This document shows, piece after piece, positions 34,501-43,554 of a stretch of DNA of 64,000 bases. Under the pieces are notes generated by a model. The model was not told the DNA's origin. It searched no databases and saw only the letters and a program-made list of their open reading frames with translations. Position 1 is the first letter of the stretch. The number at the start of each line of letters is the position of its first letter. Source of the DNA: Bradyrhizobium sp. JYMT SZCCT0428 (GTDB lineage: Bacteria > Pseudomonadota > Alphaproteobacteria > Rhizobiales > Xanthobacteraceae); contig NZ_JAFCLS010000046.1 of assembly GCF_018131075.1 (NCBI RefSeq), positions 1 through 64,000 of the forward strand, read 5' to 3'. Both the position numbers and the translations under genes were made by a program.

Positions 34501-37435
34501 TTTCGATCACGAAGCTGCCAGGGCCAGGTATCCGATCGCATTCGACCCGGATCGCTCACCCTCGGCGCGTGCGATGCTGGAGCGCCGAATCATCGAGATT
34601 CCCGATGCCAGCGCGCCGGACACACCAGAGTTCACTCGAAAAATCGCAGCCGCTGGTGGCTTCCGGAACATCATCTTCGTGCCGCTGATCCATGAAAACA
34701 AGGGCATCGGCACCATCATTCTGACGCACCCGCAGGTCGGATTCAAGCTTTCGGACAAACAACTCGCGCTTGTCCAGACCTTTGCCGATCAGGCCGTGAT
34801 CGCGATCCAGAATGCTCGCCTGTTCAGTGAAACCAAGGAAGCGCTGGAGCGGCAGACCGCGACGGCGGAGATTCTCAACGTCATCGCCAGTTCTCCCACC
34901 GACGTACAACCGGTGTTCGACGCCATCGCCGAAAGTGCCAAGCGGCTGCTCGACGGCCAGACCGCGCTCGTCACCCGCGTTGTCGGCGACCAGCTTGATC
35001 TGGCAGCCCACACCGCGGGAAGCGAGGCCGGCGACGAGGCGATTCAGAGTTCGTTCCCGACCCCGCTTGCTTCCTCCGGAATGCACAGCCGGGCGGCGCT
35101 GACCGGGACGATCGCGTTCCGGACCGATATCGAAACCGAACCCGACGTCCCCGAAGCCGTCAAGGAAACGGCGCACGCCCGGGGCTACCGAAGCATCATC
35201 TCCGTGCCGATGCTGCGCGAAGGCGTGGCGATCGGCACCATTGGTGTTTCGCGTGCCGAGCCGGGACGGTTCGCCGACAACCAGATCGACCTGCTCAAAA
35301 CATTTGCCGACCAGGCGGTGATTGCCATTGAGAATGTCCGCCTCTTCAACGAGGTCAAGCAGCGCACTGAAGACCTGAGCGAGTCCCTGCAGCAGCAGAC
35401 CGCGGTTGGCGACGTTCTCAAGACCATCAGTCGGTCGACCTTCGACCTGCAACCGGTGCTTGATACGCTGGTGAACACCGCTGCCCTGCTCTGCGACGCC
35501 GAGATGGCCTTCATCATGCGGCGCGAAGGCGATGAGTATCGGGCCGGCGCCGCCGTCGGTTACAGCCGTGAGTACATCGAATTCCTCGTGACCCACCCCC
35601 TCAAGGCCGACAGAGGTTCGATCACCGGCCGCGCCGTACTCGAACGGCGCACGGTTCAAATTCTCGATGTCGCCACCGATCCTGAATACACCTTGCGCGA
35701 AGCTACCACGATCGGCCGTCAGCATACCACGTTATGCGTGCCGTTGCTGCGCGAGAATGAGCCGATCGGAACCATCGTGCTGGCGCGACAGCGGGTGGCA
35801 GCGTTCACGCAGAAGCAGATCGACCTCGTTACCACTTTTGCCGACCAGGCTGTCATTGCGATCGAGAACGTCCGCCTGTTCGATGAGGTTCGCCAGCGCA
35901 CGGAAGATTTGAGCGAATCCCTGCAGCAGCAGACCGCGACCGCCGACGTGTTCAAGGTCATCAGCCGTTCCGCGTTCGATCTGCAGAAGGTCCTCGACAC
36001 GCTTTCGGAGTCGGCAGCCGGCCTGTGCGAGGCCGACATTGTCATCATCCATCGCAGGATCGGCGAGGGATTTCGAGGCGCGGCGAGTTTTGGCTTACGC
36101 GAAGAGCATCACCGCACGGTCATGGAAATCGACCATAAGCCTGGACGCGGCTCGCTTGGCGCGCGCGTCCTGCTCGAAAATGCACCTGTTCTCATCGAGG
36201 ACGCAGAGAACGACCCGGAATATGACTTCGCTTTGCAGCAACGGGTCGGCATACGAAGCATGATGGGCGTTCCGTTGCTGCGCGAGGGCGTCGCGATCGG
36301 CCTGCTGCTGTTGTTCCGCAAGAGGGTGCACCCTTTCACCGAGCGACATGTCGATCTTGCCATGACCTTCGCCGACCAAGCCGTGATCGCGATCGAGAAT
36401 GTTCGCTTGTTCGACGAGGTTCAGGCACGCACGCGCGATCTTACCGAAGCGCTGACCTACCAGACCGGAAGCGCGAATATCCTGAAGGTCATCGCCTCCT
36501 CGCCGACCGATATCAACCCAGTGCTCCAGGCGATCGTCGAAAGCGCCTGCGAGGTTTGCGATGCGTATGACGCCATAGTGCGCCTCAAACAAGGCGACAA
36601 CCTTCGCTTCAGTGCGCACCATGGCCCGCTATCGGTCACCTTGAACGACCGGCCCATCAGCCGGAACTGGACGGCCGGCCGAGCTGTCATTGAGGGAAAG
36701 CCGGTTCAGGTAAAAGACCTCCTGTCTCCCGAGGGCGACGAATTTCCCGAAGCCAAGACGTTGGGACAGAAAAATGGCCAGCGCACCGTTCTGAGCGTGC
36801 CGCTGCTCCGCGACGGCAAAAGCCTTGGCGTGATCACGCTCCGCCGCCTCGAAGTAAACCCCTTCGAAGAGAAGCAGATTGCCTTGCTGCAGACCTTCGC
36901 GGACCAGGCCGTGATCGCGATCGGCAATGTCCGTCTGTTCGAGGAAGTGCAGCAGCGCACCCGCGAGCTTTCGGAATCATTGGAGCAGCAGACCGCGACG
37001 TCGGAAGTGCTGAGCGTGATCAGCCGGTCCGCCGGTGATCTGGAGCCGGTGTTCAAGAGCATGCTCGAAAACGCCACACGCATTTGCGGCGCGCAGTTCG
37101 GCCTCATGAACCTGTACGACGGCGACAGCTTTCATACCGTCGGCTTTCACAACGTGCCTTCGGCATTCGAGGCCGCCAGGCAGCGGAGTTTTCGGGCGCA
37201 TCCCGACGGCGACCTCGGACAAATGGTCCTGACAAAGAAAGTTGCACACATTCATGACCTCCGCACACGGCCGCTCTATATCCAGGGCGATCCGGCGACC
37301 GTACAACTCGCCGATCTGGCGGGCGCGCGCACGATCCTCATCGTTCCGATGATCAAGGACGACGAGTTTGTCGGCACCATTGGAATTACCGTCTCGAAGT
37401 TTCGCCGTTCAACGAAAAGCAGATTGCGCTGTTGA
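31559..37435 (+). CDS. Eleven-GAF sensor kinase, part 1 (GAF array, frameshifted at end)
   Basis: A 1958-codon frame encoding ten complete tandem GAF domains and most of the eleventh, each about 180 residues. Unit ends repeat FADQAVIAIENVRLFNE and unit starts repeat a QTATADVLKVIASSPSDVQPVF linker. Some units are near copies: units 2 and 9 (CDAYDANV/CDAYDAIV, SAHHGP), units 3, 4 and 6 (GGFS-type, FP.P), and units 7 and 8. There is no membrane helix, so it is probably a cytosolic sensor. At 37386-37387 one T is missing from the expected GGAATTTACC, ending the frame in SKFRRSTKSRLRC. The kinase module continues in the other frame to 38370; the repaired protein would be about 2270 residues. Confidence 0.85.
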   Translation: MTALPPDAVADLHRLVGELEQRLESSFAAHDVAIARQAAMDAENGRLIHELSIARERQNASADILRTIASVSGDAEHALYQIAETTARLFDAASVTIRIADGDRWGLSIRFGEGSERIGKEVPAAQLEIGARNLPSAVFALDHQIHVPDLTNLGPEMSEWPGLVTSRAAGLLTVAGTPLRREGKPIGILIVYRDRLAPFTDDELALQQSFADQAAIAIENSRLFNERRQRTNDLSESLRQQTATADVLRVIASSPADVEPALKAIVESACALCDAYDANVLLRIGDHLHFSAHHGPIPTGQHSRPINREWVTGRSVVDKVPVQVSDFWAPEAADFPEGQRQSREQGHRCSLSIPLLREGEAIGAIVLRRLEPVAFTARQTALLQTFADQAVIAIENVRLFRETREALERQTATAEILKVIAASPSDAQPVFEAIAASAKRLLGGFSATVLRFLGDELHLVAYTPTSPTADEGLQASFPRSISEFPTFALVRNGETVQFPDSEAEHVPKLNRELARLRGFRSVLFTPLMNQGEPVGMISVTRAEPGAFAADHVQLLQTFADQAVIAIENARLFNETRQALERQTATADVLKVIAGSPSDVQPVFEAIVASANRLIGGFSTAIFRYAGDRIHLSAFTPTDPAGDAVLQSSFPMPLDRFPPYQLVRDGAPAELVDTELEPAARDIARARGYRSMLFAPLMNEGKAVGIITVTRRAPGSFDEPHVRLLQMFAAQSVIATENVRLFNETREALEQQKASADILRVVSSSVADAQPVFDAILRSIEHLFGGDDRFIYLAGDDGLLHIGAAHGANAERVRALYPVPLEGTASEVAFRERRLIHYADVFNDPDVPSPLREIARRIGKNYSMALAPMLWEDRAIGSIFVGRTSMKPFSEKECSLLRSFADQAVIAIQNARLFNETREALERQTATADILKVIASSPSDVQPVFDAIVKSAARLFEPCSATITTLKDGKLHWNAIAEIASSFDHEAARARYPIAFDPDRSPSARAMLERRIIEIPDASAPDTPEFTRKIAAAGGFRNIIFVPLIHENKGIGTIILTHPQVGFKLSDKQLALVQTFADQAVIAIQNARLFSETKEALERQTATAEILNVIASSPTDVQPVFDAIAESAKRLLDGQTALVTRVVGDQLDLAAHTAGSEAGDEAIQSSFPTPLASSGMHSRAALTGTIAFRTDIETEPDVPEAVKETAHARGYRSIISVPMLREGVAIGTIGVSRAEPGRFADNQIDLLKTFADQAVIAIENVRLFNEVKQRTEDLSESLQQQTAVGDVLKTISRSTFDLQPVLDTLVNTAALLCDAEMAFIMRREGDEYRAGAAVGYSREYIEFLVTHPLKADRGSITGRAVLERRTVQILDVATDPEYTLREATTIGRQHTTLCVPLLRENEPIGTIVLARQRVAAFTQKQIDLVTTFADQAVIAIENVRLFDEVRQRTEDLSESLQQQTATADVFKVISRSAFDLQKVLDTLSESAAGLCEADIVIIHRRIGEGFRGAASFGLREEHHRTVMEIDHKPGRGSLGARVLLENAPVLIEDAENDPEYDFALQQRVGIRSMMGVPLLREGVAIGLLLLFRKRVHPFTERHVDLAMTFADQAVIAIENVRLFDEVQARTRDLTEALTYQTGSANILKVIASSPTDINPVLQAIVESACEVCDAYDAIVRLKQGDNLRFSAHHGPLSVTLNDRPISRNWTAGRAVIEGKPVQVKDLLSPEGDEFPEAKTLGQKNGQRTVLSVPLLRDGKSLGVITLRRLEVNPFEEKQIALLQTFADQAVIAIGNVRLFEEVQQRTRELSESLEQQTATSEVLSVISRSAGDLEPVFKSMLENATRICGAQFGLMNLYDGDSFHTVGFHNVPSAFEAARQRSFRAHPDGDLGQMVLTKKVAHIHDLRTRPLYIQGDPATVQLADLAGARTILIVPMIKDDEFVGTIGITVSKFRRSTKSRLRC

Positions 37436-38370
37436 GCAGCTTTGCCAGCCAGGCCGTTATTGCGATCGAGAATACACGGTTGCTCAAGGAGCTTCGGGAG
37501 CGAACCCACGATCTCACGCGGTCGCTCGACGATCTCCGTACCGCGCAGGACCGGCTGGTGCAAACCGAGAAGCTCGCTTCGCTCGGCCAGCTCACCGCGG
37601 GCATCGCGCATGAGATCAAGAACCCGCTCAACTTCGTCAACAATTTCGCCGCCCTTTCGGCGGAACTGACCGATGAACTGAACGACGTGCTCAAGCCTGC
37701 CGAGATCAGCGACAAGATCCGCGAAGAGGTCGACGAACTGACCGGCCTGCTCAAGGACAATTTGCAAAGGGTGGTCCAGCACGGCAAGCGCGCCGATTCC
37801 ATCGTCAAGAACATGCTGTTGCATTCGCGCGAGGGAGGCGGCGATCACCGGCCCGCCGACATCAACGCGCTGATCGACGAGAGCCTCAACCTCGCCTATC
37901 ACGGTGCCCGCGCCGAACGAGCCGACTTCAACGTCACACTGCAGCGCGACTTCGACGCCAATGCCGGCATGGTCGAGATGTTTCCGCAGGAAATCACCCG
38001 CGTGTTCCTGAACCTGATCTCGAACGGCTTTTATGCCGTGAACCGGCGCAGGATCGAGGTCGGCCAGTCCGGCTTCGATCCCGTGCTGATCGCCGCCACC
38101 CGCGATCTCGGCGATGCCGTCGAGATTCGCATCCGTGACAACGGGATAGGCATCCCGCCCGAGGTAAAGGACAAGATGTTCAATCCGTTCTTCACGACCA
38201 AGCCTGCGGGCGAAGGCACCGGGCTTGGCCTGTCGATGAGCCATGACATCGTCGTGAAACAGCATGGTGGCACGATCGACGTCGATACCGAGCCCGGTCA
38301 ATTCACCGAGTTTCGCATTGTTCTGCCGAGGACCAGCAATCCTCTCAGCAAGACCCGGGGTTCGACGTGA
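37388..38370 (+). CDS. Eleven-GAF sensor kinase, part 2 (end of GAF 11, HisKA, HATPase)
   Basis: Continuation in the shifted frame: YRLEVSPFNEKQIALLSSFA completes GAF 11, followed by IENTRLLKELRERTHDLTR, a coiled coil, and the HisKA box GQLTAGIAHEIKNPLNFV with the phospho-acceptor His. The ATPase domain shows RIRDNGIGIPPEVKDKMF and GTGLGLSMSHDIV. The first possible start in this frame, TTG at 37432, has no ribosome site and would cut inside GAF 11, so this is the 3' part of one broken gene and not a separate gene. Its stop overlaps the GTG of a response-regulator remnant. Confidence 0.8.
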
Positions 38371-38461
38371 GTGTTCTGGTCCTTGTTGGTCGATGACGAG
38401 CCCGATCGACTTCGCCCTGCTCCGGGACGAAATCGATACGCGGCTGGCACAGGCGAGCTAA
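38367..38461 (+). pseudogene. Response-regulator remnant (start and end only)
   Basis: GTG at 38367 overlaps the kinase stop and reads MSVLVLV; after a one-base insertion (GTTGGTCGATGAC for GTTGTCGATGAC) the sequence would give VDDEPD, the receiver start. After only a few codons it becomes PIDFALLRDEIDTRLAQAS, which looks like the end of the receiver family seen behind such GAF kinases. About 300 bases of the middle must be missing. The family A repeat copy 4 starts exactly at the stop codon. Confidence 0.6.
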
Positions 38462-38560
38462 AGCGTTTTCGAGCGAAGTAGGTACCGGTTCACGTAAAGA
38501 AAACGCGTCAAAACAAGAATCTAAAGCTTCGGTTCTGATGCAATCAGAGCCGAAGCTCTA
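38461..38560 (-). repeat. Dispersed intergenic repeat, family A copy 4 (inverted)
   Basis: Reads on the minus strand like copies 1-3. The plus strand shows AAGCGTTTTCGAGCGAAGTA, then AAAACGCGTCAAAACAAGAA, then a stem-loop AGCTTCGGTTCTGAT / ATCAGAGCCGAAGCT (38525-38557). It abuts the response-regulator remnant and lies downstream of the MFS gene. Confidence 0.8.
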
Positions 38561-38565
38561 GCGCC

Positions 38566-40149
38566 CTATTCCGCCATCTCGACCGGCGGCGGCGTCCCCG
38601 GTCCGGCGAGCGGTCGTTCTTCCATCAGGATCATGCAGAGCGTGGCGCCTGCCATCAGCGCGGCCGCAGCGCCGAATACGTAGCGGAACGCCGTGATCAT
38701 GTCGGCGACGGGGATCGAATTCAGGGGACCGTGGTGTTCGCCGACCAGCGAAATGTCCGCCCCCAGCACCATCAGCAGGATCGCGGTGAAGGCTGCGACC
38801 GTGAACGACGACATCAGCGCGCGAAAGAAATTCATCGCACCGGTGACGGTGCCGATCTGCGGCCGCGCCACCGAATTCTGCAGCGAGACCACGCTGACCG
38901 GGAACGTCGTTCCGAGCCCGAGGGCAAACACCGACAGCAGCACCAGCAAGCCCCACAGCGGCAGCGTGGTGAGCGCCAGCGCGCATCCGGAGATCGCGGC
39001 GATCGACGTTCCGATAATCGCGACGCGCTTGTAGTGTTTGGCGCGCGCCATGGTGCGTCCGGCGATCGCGGCGCCGCAGGTCGAGATCGCGGCGAGCGGG
39101 ATCAGCGCAAGCCCCGCCTCGCTGGCGGTGAGGTGATAGACCACCTCGTAATAGAGCGGCAGATTGACCGTCAGTCCGGTGATGGCGCCGAGCGCACAGC
39201 CGCCGGCGGCCATCGCATACGGCACCACCGTTCCGCCCATCAGGGGCAGCGGCAGGAACGGCTCGTCGGCCTTGCGCGCGTGCCAGACGAAGCTGAACGC
39301 CAGCGCGACTGAGGCGCCGATCATCGCGATGATGGTCGGCGACAGCCACAGATAACGGTTGCCGCCCCAGGTCAGCACCAGCATGAACACGACCGCGGCC
39401 GCCATCAGCAAGACGCCGCCGAGCCAGTCGACCTTGCGCCGGCGGTGGAACACCGGGATCTTGCCCATCTTCGGCAACAGCAGCGCCAGCGCGCCGATCG
39501 CGAGCGGCACGTTGATCCAGAAGATCATCGACCAGTGCAGATGCTCGGCGAACACCCCGCCGATGACCGGCCCGCCGATTCCGGCGGCGACCCACACGCC
39601 GCTGAAATAGGCCTGGTACTGGCCGCGTTCGCGTGGGCTCACCACGTCGGAGATCACGGTCTGCACGACGGGCATGATGCCGCCGCCGCCGAGGCCCTGC
39701 AGGCCGCGCGCGAGGATCAGGATCGGCATGTTCGGCGCCAATGCGCACAGGATCGAGCCCGCGATGAACAGGCTGAGGGCGACAATGATCATGACGCGGC
39801 GGCCGTAGATGTCGCTCAGCGTTCCGAACACCGGCGCCACCGCGGTCGATGCCAACAGATAGGCCGTGATCACCCAGGAGAGATTGGAAACGTCGCCGAA
39901 CTGGCGGCCAATGGTCGGCAACGCGGTTGCGACGATGGTCTGGTCGAGCGCGGCCAGAAACATCGTCAGCATCAGGCTGATCAGGATGGTGCGGACCTCG
40001 TCCTGGGTCAGCGGCGCGCGCGGCGCAATCGGCGGCGCATCGCTGACATCGATGACCTCGGTCGTGATGTGCGAGATTTCAGCCGAAATTTCGTCGGTTA
40101 ACGTATCATGGTCGGCAGATTGACCGCGCTGCCGTTCGAGCTTGTTCAT
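38566..40149 (-). CDS. MFS multidrug exporter, DHA2 (14-helix) family
   Basis: A 527-residue drug:H+ antiporter of the EmrB/QacA type. After a hydrophilic N terminus (about 50 residues) come 14 predicted membrane helices. Motifs: LDQTIVATALPTIGRQFG (motif D1), GTLSDIYGRRVMII (motif A), and ILARGLQGLGGGGIMPV (motif B, with the conserved Arg). No membrane-fusion (EmrA) or regulator gene is adjacent; it works alone in the inner membrane. Substrate unknown. The start at 40149 is the only ATG giving the full N terminus. Confidence 0.9.
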   Translation of the reverse strand: MNKLERQRGQSADHDTLTDEISAEISHITTEVIDVSDAPPIAPRAPLTQDEVRTILISLMLTMFLAALDQTIVATALPTIGRQFGDVSNLSWVITAYLLASTAVAPVFGTLSDIYGRRVMIIVALSLFIAGSILCALAPNMPILILARGLQGLGGGGIMPVVQTVISDVVSPRERGQYQAYFSGVWVAAGIGGPVIGGVFAEHLHWSMIFWINVPLAIGALALLLPKMGKIPVFHRRRKVDWLGGVLLMAAAVVFMLVLTWGGNRYLWLSPTIIAMIGASVALAFSFVWHARKADEPFLPLPLMGGTVVPYAMAAGGCALGAITGLTVNLPLYYEVVYHLTASEAGLALIPLAAISTCGAAIAGRTMARAKHYKRVAIIGTSIAAISGCALALTTLPLWGLLVLLSVFALGLGTTFPVSVVSLQNSVARPQIGTVTGAMNFFRALMSSFTVAAFTAILLMVLGADISLVGEHHGPLNSIPVADMITAFRYVFGAAAALMAGATLCMILMEERPLAGPGTPPPVEMAE

Positions 40150-40421
40150 TTGAGGCGTAATATTTTTCTTCGCAGCCTAAAGCCGCCGAGATGGAATCGC
40201 TATATCGGCAGCACTCTAGAGCGCAAACTTCCCTCGCGGCAGGCACCTGCGCGCATGGGAGCATCCCGCGAGCGCAGCTTCGCAATCACGTGATCGATAG
40301 CTTGCACAAACGCCACGATGTCGGCCGCCTTTTGAACCGCCCGCCCCATGCAGCGCAGCTTTGCAAAGGGCGCTGGAGCATGGGGTAGTTTTCGCGATTT
40401 GCTCTGGGCCGCGCGGCGCGT

Positions 40422-40934
40422 TCACACCGGCCGCTTCTTCAGCCGCGCCCGCTTCGGCAACAGCGCCGGCCATTGCACGATGTGATCTTCGAGATCCTCG
40501 TCGGCGATCTCGTTCTCCGTTCCCTGCACACGCCCGCGCACGGAAACGCCGGCCTCATGCACGGTATTGGGATCACCTGAAATCAGCGGGTGCCACCAAT
40601 AGAGGTCGCGGCCCTCGGCGACCAGCTTGTAGCCGCAGCTCGGCGGCAGCCAGTTCAGGGTGCGGACGTTTTCCGGGGTCAGTCGGACGCAGTCGGGAAC
40701 CTTGGCGGAGCGGTTCGGGTAGTCCTTGCAGGCGCAGGAGCCCGAATCGAGCAGCTTGCAGGAGACGTGGGTGAAATAGATCTTGCCGGTATCCTCGTCT
40801 TCGAGCTTCTCCAGGCAGCAGCGCGCGCAGCCGTCGCACAGGCTCTCCCATTCGGCGCTGGACATCTCTTCCAACGTCTTGGTTTTCCAGAAGAATCCCT
40901 CCTGGCCGGAAGCTCGCTTGGGCGGTGCGGTCAT
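40422..40934 (-). CDS. YcgN-family cysteine cluster protein
   Basis: A 170-residue protein of the YcgN/UPF0260 family. The characteristic cysteines are present: CDGCARCCLEK near residue 33, then SCKLLDSGSCACKDYPNR and VPDCVRLTP, and the CxxxxWxxPxxCG-like LPPSCGYKLVAEGRDLYWWHPL. These likely bind an iron-sulfur cluster or zinc. Role unknown in any organism as far as I recall. The start at 40934 is chosen as the first ATG with a typical N terminus. It is divergent from the penicillin-binding protein gene. Confidence 0.9.
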   Translation of the reverse strand: MTAPPKRASGQEGFFWKTKTLEEMSSAEWESLCDGCARCCLEKLEDEDTGKIYFTHVSCKLLDSGSCACKDYPNRSAKVPDCVRLTPENVRTLNWLPPSCGYKLVAEGRDLYWWHPLISGDPNTVHEAGVSVRGRVQGTENEIADEDLEDHIVQWPALLPKRARLKKRPV

Positions 40935-41241
40935 GAATTCAGGGTTTTCCAGATCCGATCGGTCTTGCGCCCTTCTAGGAGGTGCGGTGGCAGCCTTGCA
41001 AGCCGGACCGCTCCGGCCGGCATAAAAAGCCGGGGGCAGCGTTAGTCCTGACCATCAAAATGGTGAGCCAGACCATTGGTTTATGGCCCCCGCTCGGATA
41101 GAACAACCGCGAGTCCCCAACGTGCTTGAAGGTCGCCTGGCGAGCCGTAAAAGCGCCTTGGGTTTGCCGCAACATCGAAGCAAGACGTCTCGATAGCGCC
41201 AAGCGTGCGCAGAGCGCCTACGAACCGACCAAGGGCCCCGG
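40935..41241. other. Intergenic region upstream of the penicillin-binding protein gene
   Basis: No gene, repeat or clear operator is visible in this divergent promoter region. Confidence 0.5.
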
Positions 41242-43527
41242 GTGCGCGAGTTCATTCCAGCGCGATGGAAGACAAAGATCCAGCACGTCATGCTGGACCT
41301 CGACGCGCGCATCGACTCGACGCTGTTCTCATCCGGCAAGGGCGCGCGCGAACTCTATGAGCGCTTTTCCACCTTCATGGACCGCTTCTATGTCGGCGGC
41401 TGGAAGCGCTGGGTGTTCATCGAGCCGGCTTCGGAAGCCGCCACCATCGGTCTCGGCGGCCTGATCCTGATGCTGGCGCTCGCGGTGCCCGCGTTTCGCG
41501 AAACCGCCGACGACGACTGGCTGAAAAAATCCGACCTCGCGGTGTCGTTCCTCGACCGCTACGGCAATCCGATCGGCAACCGCGGCATCAAGCACAACGA
41601 CTCGATCCCGCTGGAAGACTTTCCGGACAATCTGATCAAGGCGACGCTCGCCACCGAAGACCGCCGCTTCTACGACCATTTCGGCATCGACATCGCCGGC
41701 ACCGCGCGCGCCCTCGTCACCAACGCGCAGGCCGGCGGCGTGCGCCAGGGCGGTTCGTCGATCTCCCAGCAGCTGGCGAAGAACCTGTTCCTGAACAACG
41801 AGCGCACCATCGAACGCAAGGTGAAGGAAGCCTTCCTTGCGATCTGGCTGGAGACGCGGCTCACCAAAAACGAGATCCTGAAACTCTATCTCGACCGCGC
41901 CTATATGGGCGGCGGCACCTTCGGCGTCGACGGTGCGGCGCATTTCTATTTCAACAAGTCGGCGCGCGACGTCACGCTTGCCGAATCCGCGATGCTGGCC
42001 GGCCTGTTCAAGGCGCCGACCAAATACGCGCCGCACATCAACCTGCCGGCCGCGCGCGCCCGCGCCAACGTGGTGCTGGACAACCTCGTCGATGCCGGCT
42101 TCATGACCGAAGGCCAGGTGTTCGGCGCACGGCGTAATCCGGCCGTCGCCGTCGACCGCCGCGACGAGAATTCGCCGAACTACTATCTCGACTGGGCGTT
42201 CGACGAGATGCGCAAGCTGGTCGACACGTTCCCGAAATCCTACACCGAGCGCGTCTTCGTGGTCCGCACCGCGATCGACATGACCGTCCAGCGCGCCGCT
42301 GAAGCAACCGTCGAGAACCAGCTCCGCCAGTTCGGCCGCGATTATCATGCGACCCAGGCAGCCCTTGCCGTCGCCGACCTCGATGGCGGCGTGCGCGCCA
42401 TGGTCGGCGGACGTGACTATGGCGCGAGCCAGTTCAACCGCGCGACCGACGCGATGCGCCAACCCGGTTCGTCGTTCAAGCCCTATGTCTACGCCACCGC
42501 GCTGATGAACGGCTACAAGCCGTCCTCGATCGTGGTCGACGGCCCGGTCTGCATCGGCAACTGGTGTCCGCAGAACTACAGCCACTCCTATTCGGGAGCG
42601 ATGACGCTGACGCAGGCGATCACGCGCTCGATCAACGTCATTCCGGTGAAGCTCTCGATTGCACTCGGCGGCAAGTCGCCGAATCCGGCCAAGGCCGGCC
42701 GCGTCAAGATCACCGAAGTGGCGCGCAGGTTCGGCATCAAGGCGCCGCTGCCCGATACGCCGTCGATGCCGATCGGCTCCGACGAGGTCAACGTGCTCGA
42801 ACACGCGGTGGCCTATGCGACCTTCCCGAACAAGGGCAAGGCGCCGATCCCGCATGCGGTGCTGGAAGTGCGCACCGGCGCCGGCGATCTGGTCTGGCGC
42901 TTCGATCGCGACGGCAAGAAGCAGATCCAGGCCATTCCCGTCAACGTCGCCGCCGAAATGTCGGAAATGATGAGCCACGTCGTAAGCGAGGGCACCGCAC
43001 GGCGTGCGATCATCGACGGCATTCCGACCGCCGGCAAGACCGGCACCACCAACGCGTATCGCGACGCCTGGTTCGTCGGCTTCACCGGAAACTTCACCTG
43101 CGCGGTCTGGTACGGCAATGACGACTATTCCCCGACCAACCGCATGACCGGCGGCTCGCTGCCGGCGCAGACCTGGCGCGAGGTCATGGTGGTCGCTCAC
43201 CAGGGCGTCGAGATCAAGGAAGTGCCGGGCATCGGCATGGGCACGAAACTGCCGCAGGCCGCCCAGCCCGCCAACGTCGCCGCCAATGGCGCGCCGAAGA
43301 TCCTCGACACCAAGCCGGGTCCGCCGCCGGTGCTGACCAAGCGCGGCGCCGATATTCTGGTGCGCGTTGAGAAGCTGCTCGACGAGGCCGGCAAGACCGC
43401 GGGCAAGACGTCGGCCAGCGAACCGGCCAAGCCGGGCAAGTCGACATCGTCGAGCGCGCTGGCCTTCCCCGACAATTACGTCGCAGCCGCCGGCGACCCG
43501 GCTCCGCCGGCGCAGCGGAAGAACTAG
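41242..43527 (+). CDS. Penicillin-binding protein 1A family (transglycosylase and transpeptidase)
   Basis: A 761-residue class A penicillin-binding protein for peptidoglycan synthesis. One membrane helix (about 66-84) anchors it. The GT51 transglycosylase domain has the catalytic Glu139 in ATEDRRFYDHFGID and GGSSISQQLAKNLFL. The transpeptidase domain has the active Ser410 in PGSSFKPY, SRSIN as the SxN box, and KTG at 599-601 (AGKTGTTNAYRDAWF). A Pro/Ala/Lys-rich tail follows. The GTG at 41242 fits the conserved family start MREFIPARWKTKIQHVM; an ATG at 41290 is an alternative. It precedes a DUF1214/DUF1254 pair by 27 bases. Confidence 0.9.
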   Translation: MREFIPARWKTKIQHVMLDLDARIDSTLFSSGKGARELYERFSTFMDRFYVGGWKRWVFIEPASEAATIGLGGLILMLALAVPAFRETADDDWLKKSDLAVSFLDRYGNPIGNRGIKHNDSIPLEDFPDNLIKATLATEDRRFYDHFGIDIAGTARALVTNAQAGGVRQGGSSISQQLAKNLFLNNERTIERKVKEAFLAIWLETRLTKNEILKLYLDRAYMGGGTFGVDGAAHFYFNKSARDVTLAESAMLAGLFKAPTKYAPHINLPAARARANVVLDNLVDAGFMTEGQVFGARRNPAVAVDRRDENSPNYYLDWAFDEMRKLVDTFPKSYTERVFVVRTAIDMTVQRAAEATVENQLRQFGRDYHATQAALAVADLDGGVRAMVGGRDYGASQFNRATDAMRQPGSSFKPYVYATALMNGYKPSSIVVDGPVCIGNWCPQNYSHSYSGAMTLTQAITRSINVIPVKLSIALGGKSPNPAKAGRVKITEVARRFGIKAPLPDTPSMPIGSDEVNVLEHAVAYATFPNKGKAPIPHAVLEVRTGAGDLVWRFDRDGKKQIQAIPVNVAAEMSEMMSHVVSEGTARRAIIDGIPTAGKTGTTNAYRDAWFVGFTGNFTCAVWYGNDDYSPTNRMTGGSLPAQTWREVMVVAHQGVEIKEVPGIGMGTKLPQAAQPANVAANGAPKILDTKPGPPPVLTKRGADILVRVEKLLDEAGKTAGKTSASEPAKPGKSTSSSALAFPDNYVAAAGDPAPPAQRKN

Positions 43528-43554
43528 TGCGGTGATTTTGCGGAGCACTGGCCT

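Noticed and set aside
37432..38370. A separate histidine kinase gene starting with TTG at 37432
   Set aside because: The start would lie inside GAF 11 with no ribosome site; the sequence just upstream in the same frame completes the GAF domain, so it is the 3' part of one broken gene.
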